A DNA stretch of 45,864 bases, taken from the NCBI GenBank assembly GCA_022616075.1, contig JAKEFK010000368.1, positions 1-45,864 of the forward strand. Reading direction: 5' to 3'. Positions 17,775 through 24,419 of the stretch are shown here, in pieces. Under the pieces are notes generated by a model that worked only from the letters and a program-made list of their open reading frames with translations, was not told the origin of the DNA and made no database searches. Source of the stretch: a bacterium (lineage in GTDB: Bacteria > Acidobacteriota > HRBIN11 > JAKEFK01). Within the stretch, counting starts at the first letter, position 1. Every line of letters starts with the position of its first letter. Position numbers and translations under genes: made by a program.

Positions 17775-18161
17775 TTACTCCTTTCCTTTTCTATACCTTT
17801 TCAAGGCATCTTGGACCAATTCGAATAGCTCCTGATTCGTGAAATTCAGAACATGCGCTTCCGCCAGGAGCTGATCAATGAAAGGTTGCAGTCGCTTTCT
17901 TCTTTCTGCAACGAGCATCCCGGATGGTGTGAATTTCACAATCGTGCCTCTCCTTGTGTTACTTTCGACAAGCCCAATCTGTTCCAGTTCTCGATAAGCG
18001 CGGGCAACCGTATTCGGGTTGATCACAAGACGCACCGCGAGTTCACGAACAGGCGGTAGCTGATCGCCGGATTTCAAAACGCCTGTCGTGATGGCGTGTT
18101 TGACCTGCCTTATCAACTGCTCGTAAATTGGCTCCCCTGAACCGGTCCGAACCTGAAACAT
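17775..18161 (-). CDS. GntR-family transcriptional regulator, YtrA subfamily
   Basis: A 128-residue regulator with the GntR winged helix at about residues 10-75 (GEPIYEQLIRQVKHAI, LPPVRELAVRLVINPNTVARAY) and a short helical C-terminal tail. The short tail in place of a ligand-binding domain is the mark of the YtrA subfamily, which usually represses an adjacent ABC transporter operon. It is the first gene of that operon here. An inverted repeat of 22 bases (18174-18195) lies 13 bases upstream of the ATG and is the likely autoregulatory operator. Confidence 0.9.
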   Translation of the reverse strand: MFQVRTGSGEPIYEQLIRQVKHAITTGVLKSGDQLPPVRELAVRLVINPNTVARAYRELEQIGLVESNTRRGTIVKFTPSGMLVAERRKRLQPFIDQLLAEAHVLNFTNQELFELVQDALKRYRKGKE

Positions 18162-18173
18162 TCACTACTTCCT

Positions 18174-18195
18174 TTGTACTAATGTCTTAATACAA
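18174..18195. promoter_or_regulatory. probable operator for the GntR/YtrA-type regulator
   Basis: TTGTACTAAT and CTTAATACAA form an inverted repeat around a 2-base centre with 8 of 10 positions paired. It lies just upstream of the regulator's ribosome binding site. YtrA-type proteins bind such palindromes before their own operons. Confidence 0.6.
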
Positions 18196-18250
18196 TACGG
18201 GTATGATTTCAGAAAGGTTCTTAGCAAAGTAGTGCGGACATCCCCCGTCT

Positions 18251-18294
18251 GCGGCGAGCTTGCACAGGCGAGAACGCCTGCGCTACTTTGTTTA
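18251..18294. repeat. GC-rich palindromic repeat (family of 7607)
   Basis: CAGGCGAGAACGCCTGCGCTAC followed by TTTGTTTAA, ending against the stop codon of the SYLF gene (TAA, 18292-18294). Confidence 0.65.
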
Positions 18295-18960
18295 ATCGCG
18301 CGGATACTTATTCAGCAGGCCAACCAAAGCCCTGGCAGATGCTGGAACCGGGCCACCTTCCGTCAATAATTTCTTTTCATTCACTCTGCGACCGTAGAGG
18401 TCTTCGTTGTCTCCGCGATCCGGTTTCAATACGGATCCGGAAATGGAAACTCCGGCAAACAATCCGCGGCTTCTGGCATAACAGAGAATCTCGGCTCTCA
18501 TTTTCGCATCTGTTGCCGCTGCGGCGGTGCGTCCTTTCGGACCCGCAGCCGCAGAACCATCCACACCGATCGTGAATTTGCTCTCTAACAACTTCTGAAT
18601 TCCTTTCCTGTTCATGATCAACAGAAGAAGATCGGTCGCAGAACCTCCAACCTGCAATCCCCAGCTTCCTCCTTTAATGGAAGCCATCACAGGAGGAGTC
18701 CAGCCGGCTTCCGTCCGGCATAGGATACAGCCTTTGCCGTAGTTACCACCGATTCCAAAAGCGGCCTTTTTCATTGAGGGAATAATCACAACACATTCCG
18801 CGTCTTCGAGAAGGTCCTGTGGAATCCCTTCCGGGATATCCAGAATTTCCTGCAATACTTCTGTGGAGTTCCGAAGCCGTTCGATCTGGTCCCTTTTGGA
18901 TCCAAAGACCGGAACCACAAGGCAAAGAATCAACAATAAAGCCAGAAATTGAGTTTTCAT
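18292..18960 (-). CDS. SYLF-domain (Ysc84/DUF500) lipid-binding exported protein
   Basis: A 222-residue protein with a Sec signal peptide (residues 1-20) followed by a SYLF domain. Typical segments are AECVVIIPSMKKAAFGIGGNYGKG, GGSWGLQVGGSATDLLLLIMN and the C-terminal RSRGLFAGVSISGSVL. SYLF domains bind phosphoinositides in eukaryotes; bacterial members are exported and of unclear function, probably interacting with membrane lipid. AGGAGAG precedes the ATG at 18960. It is transcribed away from the accessory block that begins at 19125 and seems unrelated to it. Confidence 0.9.
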   Translation of the reverse strand: MKTQFLALLLILCLVVPVFGSKRDQIERLRNSTEVLQEILDIPEGIPQDLLEDAECVVIIPSMKKAAFGIGGNYGKGCILCRTEAGWTPPVMASIKGGSWGLQVGGSATDLLLLIMNRKGIQKLLESKFTIGVDGSAAAGPKGRTAAAATDAKMRAEILCYARSRGLFAGVSISGSVLKPDRGDNEDLYGRRVNEKKLLTEGGPVPASARALVGLLNKYPRD

Positions 18961-19101
18961 ATGCTCTCCTAGTTGCTAATCTTAACATTATGTACGACTC
19001 GCCATTTAGCAACTTTTCTTTTATCAGGGTGCCAAGTAATGCTCATTACTTCTTTGGCGTTCTTCTGTTAAAATAATCCAAGCAATATTCACCGGGCGAA
19101 T

Positions 19102-19109
19102 GCCGATAA
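19102..19109 (+). promoter_or_regulatory. GCCGATAA octamer, possible -10 element of a FliA-type promoter
   Basis: An exact match to the flagellar sigma-28 -10 consensus lies 15 bases upstream of the ATG at 19125. No TAAA element is found at the expected -35 distance, so it may be chance. It is noted because a FliA-like sigma factor is encoded in this window. Confidence 0.2.
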
Positions 19110-19124
19110 TCAAACGGAGGGAAT

Positions 19125-19793
19125 ATGAAAGCCGGCAGATCTGTGGATGGAATTGTTTATCCGGATGTTGGGCAGCAGATCAGTGATCTGGTCTCACAGC
19201 AGCCGGGGGAAGCAGAAGCGCCAGAAATAAAAGCGGTTGTACCACGGAGGCGCGTCGATGAATATAAGGCGATTGTATCTACCGGCTACAGCCGGCTGGA
19301 TCAACTTCTTCGAAAGGAATTTCCGCCACTATCTACTTTCGGTTTCATTCCACGACCAGCTGGATGGCAAACCGCTCCAGACATCTTTCATCATCCGCAA
19401 ATTCGACGGGAGCTGAATGAGCTTTTTCAGGCTCTTGGCGCCGACACGAAATTGCAGGAGCTTGCTGATGATCTTGTGGCAGACTCTGAAGATGCGCCCA
19501 TCAACATTCAACACTTTTTGACAGCTGGGTTTCGCGGCCTCGTTTTTCCAGCGGACGTTCCATCGATGGAGGATCCGTTGAAGTTCATTCGCGAACGATC
19601 TCTTCATTCCCTGGATGAGCTTCGCCAAAAATTATTCGATGGGCGGACCAGTAGCTCTGAAAAAGCAAGCGCCCTTCTGCAATTTCGCTCCAAGCTGGAC
19701 GCTCTGAAGAAGCTCGGTGAATTTATACAGAATTCCTTTGCCGATCTGGACTATCTGGAATTGTCGCGTGTAAAAGCTCCTCTGTTGTGCTGA
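19125..19793 (+). CDS. Unknown protein, first gene of the T3SS accessory block
   Basis: A 222-residue protein with no signal peptide or membrane segment. I do not recognise a family. The first 60 residues are polar with little predicted structure, as in many T3SS substrates. From about residue 85 on it is helical (HHPQIRRELNELFQALG, ASALLQFRSKLDALKKLGEF). It ends in a cysteine. GGAGGGAAT precedes the ATG. The next gene, a SycD-like TPR protein, begins within a few bases of its stop, so the two are coupled. A substrate/chaperone pair is the simplest reading of that arrangement, but it is inference only. Confidence 0.75.
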   Translation: MKAGRSVDGIVYPDVGQQISDLVSQQPGEAEAPEIKAVVPRRRVDEYKAIVSTGYSRLDQLLRKEFPPLSTFGFIPRPAGWQTAPDIFHHPQIRRELNELFQALGADTKLQELADDLVADSEDAPINIQHFLTAGFRGLVFPADVPSMEDPLKFIRERSLHSLDELRQKLFDGRTSSSEKASALLQFRSKLDALKKLGEFIQNSFADLDYLELSRVKAPLLC

Positions 19794-19795
19794 TC

Positions 19796-20275
19796 ATGGC
19801 GGAAAACACTGAGATTGAAGAGCGCGTAGAAAAATGGCTTAGCGGAAAACTCACCACCGCTGAAGTTTATGACCTCACGCCGGGATTAACGAAAGCGCTC
19901 GCCGAACACGGCTACCTCCTTTATGAAGAAGGGAAATACGATTCTGCAAGAGTGATCTTTGAAGCCCTTGCGGTGGTGAATGGCTCTGATCCCAACATTC
20001 AAAAGATGCTCGGATCCATCTATCAAATTCATAATAAATGGGATGCCTCTTATTATCATTACACTCAGGCTCTAAAGTCCGCGCCGAATGACATCTTTGT
20101 AATCGTGAATCGTGGCGAAACCTTGATCCACATGCAAAGGCCACGCGAGGCCGCGGAAGATTTAAAGCGCGCGATTCAGCTGGATCCTGATGGCAAAAAC
20201 CCGGTCGGACGTCGCGCCCGAGTTCTGTTTACAAACCTCAGCAATGTTCAACGCTGGGCACCTCCACGAAAATAA
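19796..20275 (+). CDS. SycD/LcrH-like TPR protein (putative T3SS class II chaperone), copy 1
   Basis: A 159-residue protein of three tetratricopeptide repeats after an N-terminal helical region. It is clearly paralogous to the proteins at 23804 and 24420: VEKWLSGKLT matches VEKFIMGELT, GSIYQ is shared, and VNRGE plus LDPDGKNPVGRRAR match their C-termini. TPR proteins of this size chaperone translocators and related secreted proteins in T3SS. The start is the ATG at 19796, just after the upstream stop; a GTG at 19787 is possible. This copy is more diverged than the other two, so it may serve a different client, for example the protein before it or the methyltransferase-like protein after it. 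Confidence 0.8.
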   Translation: MAENTEIEERVEKWLSGKLTTAEVYDLTPGLTKALAEHGYLLYEEGKYDSARVIFEALAVVNGSDPNIQKMLGSIYQIHNKWDASYYHYTQALKSAPNDIFVIVNRGETLIHMQRPREAAEDLKRAIQLDPDGKNPVGRRARVLFTNLSNVQRWAPPRK

Positions 20276-20283
20276 GCGCCAAA

Positions 20284-20346
20284 GTAATGAGTCATGAGCA
20301 ATGAGAATTGATAGCCGGACTCATCACTCATTACTCATCATTCTGG
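20284..20346. repeat. period-7 repeats arranged as an inverted repeat
   Basis: Four heptamers (gtaatga, gtcatga, gcaatga, gaattga), a 7-base centre (tagccgg) and four heptamers (actcatc, actcatt, actcatc, attctgg). The two halves are roughly inverse, so a hairpin is possible in the spacer before the PRMT-like gene. Confidence 0.7.
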
Positions 20347-20353
20347 CACTCTT

Positions 20354-21304
20354 ATGAAAGGTGCTTCATACGAACAACTCTGGATCCACCGATTGATGCT
20401 GAGCGATCTGGTGCGTGGCGAGGCGTACCGCAGAGCAATTGAGCATGTAGTGACTCCAGATTCCATTGTGCTGGATATGGGCGCCGGAAGCGGAATATTA
20501 AGTTTTTTTGCAGCAGTTGCGGGCGCAAAAAAGGTCTATGCAGTGGAACGCACAGCCATTGCCAGAGTCACCCGTGAACTGGCAAAAAAAAATGGTCTAT
20601 CCGATCGAGTGGAAATCATCCAATCCGATATTCTGGACGTTCAGTTACCGGGAAAAGTCGATGTTCTTGTGTCCGAATGGCTTGGACCGTTTGGTGTTGA
20701 TGAAAACCTCCTGTATCCTTTGCTTGCGACACGAGACCGCTGGTTGAAAGCGGACGGCAAAATGCTTCCCGAGCGTGTAACGGCATGGATGGCTCCCGCT
20801 TATGATCCCGTTTTGGACAGCGATATGTTCTTCTGGCAAAGCCGGCCATATGGATTCAATCTCCAACCGATCGCTGATCATTCGGCAAATGAACTACGAT
20901 ACAGCCAGCAACATCTTGGTCCGGAAAACCTGCTGGCCGAACCAAAACCGATGTGGAGCACGGACCTTTACACTTTTGTACCTCAAGATGCGAAACTCCC
21001 CTTTCGCGGCTCTCAGTCTTTTGTGTGCAGAAGGGAGAGTCTCCTGAATGGTGTTGTGGTTTGGTTCGATGCTGAATTTGCGGGAGGAATTCTGCTCTCC
21101 TGTGGTCCGGGCGCTCCCAGAAATCACTGGGGAAGCACGGTATGCCCGCTAGAACGAGTTGTCCAAACGAAACCTGGAACTGAGATTCGCATCGATTTTG
21201 CCTGCGAAGTGGATGATACTCCCGGGCGTTCCTTCAGCAATTGGTCTGTTTGGATTGATGGTAAGTTGGTCGAGAGCCACAATACCCGGGATTCGATTCA
21301 TTGA
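20354..21304 (+). CDS. Protein arginine methyltransferase-like enzyme (class I SAM-dependent)
   Basis: A 316-residue protein with the layout of eukaryotic PRMTs. MLSDLVRGEAYRRAI (15-29) matches the N-terminal YF-X-Y region. VLDMGAGSG (39-47) and VYAVE (61-65) bind S-adenosylmethionine. SEWLGPFGVDE (107-117) is a double-E loop with its two glutamates nine residues apart, as in PRMTs. N257-H258-W259 stands where PRMTs have the THW loop. A beta-barrel-like C-terminal half follows. The likely reaction is arginine methylation of a protein. Such enzymes are uncommon in bacteria. It lies between a SycD-like chaperone gene and a harpin-like gene, so a secreted effector acting on host proteins is an attractive but untested reading; methylation of a bacterial protein is the alternative. 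Confidence 0.8.
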   Translation: MKGASYEQLWIHRLMLSDLVRGEAYRRAIEHVVTPDSIVLDMGAGSGILSFFAAVAGAKKVYAVERTAIARVTRELAKKNGLSDRVEIIQSDILDVQLPGKVDVLVSEWLGPFGVDENLLYPLLATRDRWLKADGKMLPERVTAWMAPAYDPVLDSDMFFWQSRPYGFNLQPIADHSANELRYSQQHLGPENLLAEPKPMWSTDLYTFVPQDAKLPFRGSQSFVCRRESLLNGVVVWFDAEFAGGILLSCGPGAPRNHWGSTVCPLERVVQTKPGTEIRIDFACEVDDTPGRSFSNWSVWIDGKLVESHNTRDSIH

Positions 21305-21319
21305 TTTGGAGATCCAAGG

Positions 21320-22057
21320 ATGAACCTGCTGGAAAGCATTGAAGCCTGGATTTCAAATGAACAGCCGGAAAATCTGATTATGCTCGCGGATCGCTTTCTG
21401 ATTCGCACGATTCTCAAGCATGAAGAGATGAACCAGCTCATGGCTTATTGTCCGGAGCTTGTCGAAGCCTTCGCGCGTGCCGACACGGAATTGGTGCTCG
21501 TCAACGATCCTGCAAGCTGCCTGGTATTGTTATGGTGCATGCAGGAAAACGGAGTGGATGTCCAGGAAGCTTTGCCTGGAATGCAACGGATGCTTGATTT
21601 CTGCGAGCCGCTCATCCGGATGACCGGTGAACCGATGCGCTCCGTTATCCGGTATTGGCAGGTGCGCACCGGTTTCAGAAGTGAGTTCGTTCCAGGCCCG
21701 CTTCCCCACCATGAGCTTCTCCGGATTTATCACCTGTTGCACGTAATCTTCTTTCTGGGAAACTACGGAGCTTCACGCGTTCCACGAGGGATCACGATCG
21801 ATGATGTGATGGCGGAAGCGCATTTTCTGGCTCAACGGCACAGAAGCAATGCTGACGTGATAGCCGAGCTATTGCTCGCGGAAGCCATTCTTTCTCCGCA
21901 CGATCCTGCCACAATTGATCTGTTGACGCAAAAACTCCTGACGCTGTCTGATGCAGATGGAAAGATTCATGTGCCGGGAGGAAATGCCCAAACCGATCAC
22001 CACGCGGGATGCGTTGCCAGCCTCGCTCTGCACTTACTGAACCCAAGAGCGTCTTAG
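21320..22057 (+). CDS. Unknown all-helical protein downstream of the PRMT-like gene
   Basis: A 245-residue protein that appears almost wholly alpha-helical. It has no signal peptide or transmembrane helix. The segment LLRIYHLLHVIFFLGNYG and the C-terminal HVPGGNAQTDHHAGCVASLALHLL recall helical-toroid proteins of the DUF6895 type, but I hold this only loosely. It begins 15 bases after the PRMT-like gene on the same strand and is probably co-transcribed with it. A role as partner, substrate or modifier in the same pathway is possible. The paired histidines and a cysteine near the end (DHHAGC) could bind metal. Confidence 0.7.
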   Translation: MNLLESIEAWISNEQPENLIMLADRFLIRTILKHEEMNQLMAYCPELVEAFARADTELVLVNDPASCLVLLWCMQENGVDVQEALPGMQRMLDFCEPLIRMTGEPMRSVIRYWQVRTGFRSEFVPGPLPHHELLRIYHLLHVIFFLGNYGASRVPRGITIDDVMAEAHFLAQRHRSNADVIAELLLAEAILSPHDPATIDLLTQKLLTLSDADGKIHVPGGNAQTDHHAGCVASLALHLLNPRAS

Positions 22058-22210
22058 CGTTAACGCGTTTTTGAGTCCCCGCGTCAAGACCCGAAGACCC
22101 GGGGACGCCCGACGCGAAGACGCTTGCTGTCGCGTTCCAGGTGACCGACCGCCTTTTCAGGCCGACTTCCGGAGCCCCTTGAACCGGCACGCAACTTCTT
22201 GAAAAGTCAG

Positions 22211-22218
22211 GCCGATAA
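22211..22218 (+). promoter_or_regulatory. GCCGATAA octamer, possible FliA-type -10 element
   Basis: The second exact copy of the sigma-28 -10 octamer ahead of an accessory-block transcription unit. No -35 TAAA at the right spacing. Low confidence. Confidence 0.2.
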
Positions 22219-22245
22219 GTAAAGTGACTTTGAGTGCAAATGCTT

Positions 22246-22273
22246 TTGAATCGGAGCGGCCGTGTGATAAGAT
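22246..22273 (+). promoter_or_regulatory. candidate sigma-70 promoter of the glycine-rich protein gene
   Basis: TTGAAT, a 16-base spacer and TAAGAT preceded by TGA, which makes an extended -10. The leader to the ATG at 22365 would be about 85 bases. Confidence 0.35.
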
Positions 22274-22364
22274 TGCTGCAGAAATCTTCGGCAGCAAGGT
22301 CGTACGAAACAATTCATTTGCTTAACAAGCAAACTGAAAACTACTAATAGATTAGGAGGAACGT

Positions 22365-23792
22365 ATGGATGTAGGCGGAATGTCACCGGGAACCCAACTA
22401 AACCGGTTTATGGATGACCTGGGGTTTTCGGATAAATTAGGTGATCTTTACGGTATGTCGCTGGATAAAGCCATAGGAAACGACCTTGGCGTTGCCAGAA
22501 ACATGCTCGATTTGTTTTCTCCGCTTTCAACTTCCCAGTTGGACAAAATGATGGGTGGCGGGTTTGCTGCTCCCGGACATTGTTCAAGACCGCACGATAA
22601 CTACGGTCATCATTGGGGAACTTCGAAGCATACACATTACGATCGTGAAAAAATCAATGTGTACAGGGAGCCAAATCTTGCTGGGTTGTTCGGCAAGAAA
22701 GATGTGATGATCGATGGAAAGAAAATTGATGTCGGCAACGACTGGGGAGTAACTCCGAAGCAGCTCGAGTCAAAGATCCTCACAGATCCGAACTTCCGGG
22801 CCAAGATTGAAAGCCAGGTTGGTGGACGAATAGTTCTGGATGGAAACGCAGATGGCAACATCACCATTGCGAAGAAAGTTCATCATCCGATGGTGCCCTA
22901 CCACAATCATTGTCATCAGAACGTGGGGAACATGCTTGGACGGCAGCTTCCCGGGATGATGAATGGAGTGTTGAATCAGCTCGGTGGATTCCTTCAGGGC
23001 ATTGGTCAGGGTATTGGTCAAGGGATTGGCCAAGCAGTTGGTGGAATTCTCGGTGGAGGTCAGCAAGGAGCGCAGGGCGCACAGGGTGCGCAAGGTGGTC
23101 CCGGTCAAGCTGGTGGCCCCAGTGGTCCTGGTGATGAACTGGATCAAATCTTGAAGAACCCGAACATGAGCTTTGAAGCCAAGCTGGCGCAGTTCATGAT
23201 GAAGTTCATGGAAAAGAAGCAGAAAGAAATTGAGTCGAAGATGGAGCAGATGAAGAGCCAGGGAGAAAGTGGTGACAAAGCTGGTGGAGCCGGTGGCGGC
23301 GGAAAAGCCGGTGGTGGCGGCGGCTTCCTTGGTGGACTTCTAGGTGGCGGTGGCGGCGGCGGACTGCTGGGAGGAATTCTCGGTGGTGGCGGCGGCGGCG
23401 GACTGCTCGGTGGAATTCTTGGTGGCGGCGGCGGCGGCGGACTGCTGGGAGGAATTCTCGGTGGTGGCGGCGGCGGCGGAATGCTGGGTGGACTTCTCCA
23501 AATGGGAGGAGGTTTACTCGGTGGCATGTTCGGTGGACCACTTGGTGCATCGCTCGGTAGCCAAATCGGTGGCGCTGTAGGTGGCGCGGTCGGTGGTGGC
23601 GGCGGCGCTGCTGGCGGCCAAGGTGGCGCTGGTGGTGCTGGTGAGGCCGGAAAAGGCAAAGGCAGCGAACAAATTGCCATGAAAGAACTCGAAACCATGA
23701 TGCAGGCTTTCCAACGCATGATGGAAAGCATGGGTAACGTTCTGAAAAGCGTCCATGACATGAGCATGTCTTCGGCACGCTTGATTCGGTAA
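22365..23792 (+). CDS. Glycine-rich harpin-like protein, putative T3SS secreted/translocator protein
   Basis: A 475-residue protein with no signal peptide. Residues 1-65 are an amphipathic, LG-rich segment. Residues 66-95 and 172-185 are rich in His and Cys (GHHWGTSKHTHY; PYHNHCHQ). Residues 208-225 repeat QGIG. Residues 265-300 are a charged, Met-rich helix. Residues 321-372 are four 13-residue units of the type LLGGILGGGGGGG. The end (435-475) is an amphipathic Met-rich helix. Glycine-rich, heat-stable, signal-less proteins of this kind resemble plant-pathogen harpins (HrpN, HrpZ), and the gene is followed directly by two SycD-like chaperone genes. I infer a secreted helper or pore/translocator protein. 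Homology to harpins is compositional and not proven. Confidence 0.75.
   Translation: MDVGGMSPGTQLNRFMDDLGFSDKLGDLYGMSLDKAIGNDLGVARNMLDLFSPLSTSQLDKMMGGGFAAPGHCSRPHDNYGHHWGTSKHTHYDREKINVYREPNLAGLFGKKDVMIDGKKIDVGNDWGVTPKQLESKILTDPNFRAKIESQVGGRIVLDGNADGNITIAKKVHHPMVPYHNHCHQNVGNMLGRQLPGMMNGVLNQLGGFLQGIGQGIGQGIGQAVGGILGGGQQGAQGAQGAQGGPGQAGGPSGPGDELDQILKNPNMSFEAKLAQFMMKFMEKKQKEIESKMEQMKSQGESGDKAGGAGGGGKAGGGGGFLGGLLGGGGGGGLLGGILGGGGGGGLLGGILGGGGGGGLLGGILGGGGGGGMLGGLLQMGGGLLGGMFGGPLGASLGSQIGGAVGGAVGGGGGAAGGQGGAGGAGEAGKGKGSEQIAMKELETMMQAFQRMMESMGNVLKSVHDMSMSSARLIR
23325..23480 (+). repeat. four tandem 39-base repeats inside the glycine-rich gene
   Basis: Four in-frame units encode FLGGLLG7-type and then LLGGILG7-type sequences (residues 321-333, 334-346, 347-359, 360-372). 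Units 2 to 4 are nearly identical at DNA level, so the copy number is likely to vary by slippage or recombination. Confidence 0.85.
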
Positions 23793-23803
23793 AGGAGGGA
23801 ACA

Positions 23804-24331
23804 ATGCCAGAGATATTTGAAGTACAACCAGACGAATCCAGAGAACCAAATTTGATGGATACCTTCTCGCCGGATCGTGTTGAAAAATTCATCATGGGTG
23901 AATTGACACTCGGTCAACTCTATGGGATTACGATTGAGGAAGCCTATAGCGTTGCTGAACTCGGCTACACTTTCATGGAACAAGGAAGGTTGAACGAAGC
24001 ACAAACCGTTTTTCAAGGACTTGTGATCGGCAACCCTTACGATGCCTACTTCCATACGGTGTTGGGATCCATTTACCAGAAACAGGAAAATGTTGATGGC
24101 GCAATCGAAGAATACAGCATCGCCATCGGGTTAGATCCTGCCAACATGGAGGCTTACGTAAATCGGGGAGAGCTTCTGATTCGTAAAGGAAATTTCCAGC
24201 TAGCTGCTGCGGATTTCAAGAACGCGTTGGAACTCGATCCTGATGGAAACAGTCCATCGGCGAATCGTGCTAGAGCACTGTCCAGTGTAACAGCTGCGGC
24301 GCTCTCTGCGGCGTTGTCCTCTGCCAAATAA
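23804..24331 (+). CDS. SycD/LcrH-like TPR chaperone, copy 2
   Basis: A 175-residue protein: an N-terminal region (SREPNLMDTFSPDRVEKFI), then three TPR units (AYSVAELGYTFMEQGRLNEA; YFHTVLGSIYQKQENVDGAI; AYVNRGELLIRKGNFQLAA) and an alanine-rich C-terminal helix. It fits the class II chaperones of T3SS that bind translocators before secretion. Its gene starts 11 bases after the glycine-rich protein gene with GGAGGG in between, so that protein is the probable client. It is a close tandem duplicate of the next gene. The terminator at 24350-24396 lies between the two copies. Confidence 0.82.
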   Translation: MPEIFEVQPDESREPNLMDTFSPDRVEKFIMGELTLGQLYGITIEEAYSVAELGYTFMEQGRLNEAQTVFQGLVIGNPYDAYFHTVLGSIYQKQENVDGAIEEYSIAIGLDPANMEAYVNRGELLIRKGNFQLAAADFKNALELDPDGNSPSANRARALSSVTAAALSAALSSAK

Positions 24332-24349
24332 ATGAGGAATTTTCTCACT

Positions 24350-24396
24350 AGAGCTACCATGCTTCTTCGAAGCTGGTAGCTCTTTTTTCTTTTTAC
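24350..24396 (+). terminator. Rho-independent terminator
   Basis: A perfect 10-base stem (AGAGCTACCA / TGGTAGCTCT) with a 14-base loop that itself pairs (CTTCTTCGAAG), followed by TTTTTTCTTTTT. It sits between TPR copies 2 and 3 and should end or attenuate transcription from the glycine-rich operon. Confidence 0.9.
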
Positions 24397-24419
24397 GCGC
24401 GCGTCTGGAGGTCGAACGA

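Larger units (their letters stand above)
22058..22364. other. 307-base intergenic region upstream of the glycine-rich gene
   Basis: The first 100 bases hold GACGC-rich direct and inverted repeats (for example GTCCCCGCGTC and GACGCGAAGACGC), similar to the short spacer at 14914-14950. The rest holds a GCCGATAA octamer (22211-22218), a likely promoter (22246-22273), a short hairpin GCTGC/GCAGC in the leader and a strong AGGAGG before the ATG at 22365. No gene is visible on either strand. Confidence 0.6.

Noticed and set aside
23323-23505. Collagen-like or silk-like structural protein
   Set aside because: The repeats lack the G-x-y collagen pattern; the LLGGILG7 units and adjacent chaperone genes fit a T3SS harpin-like protein better.
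23144-24055. Long minus-strand open frame (303 codons) rich in proline
   Set aside because: It is the antisense of the glycine-rich gene; GGC/GGT repeats read backward give proline runs. No start context or independent homology.
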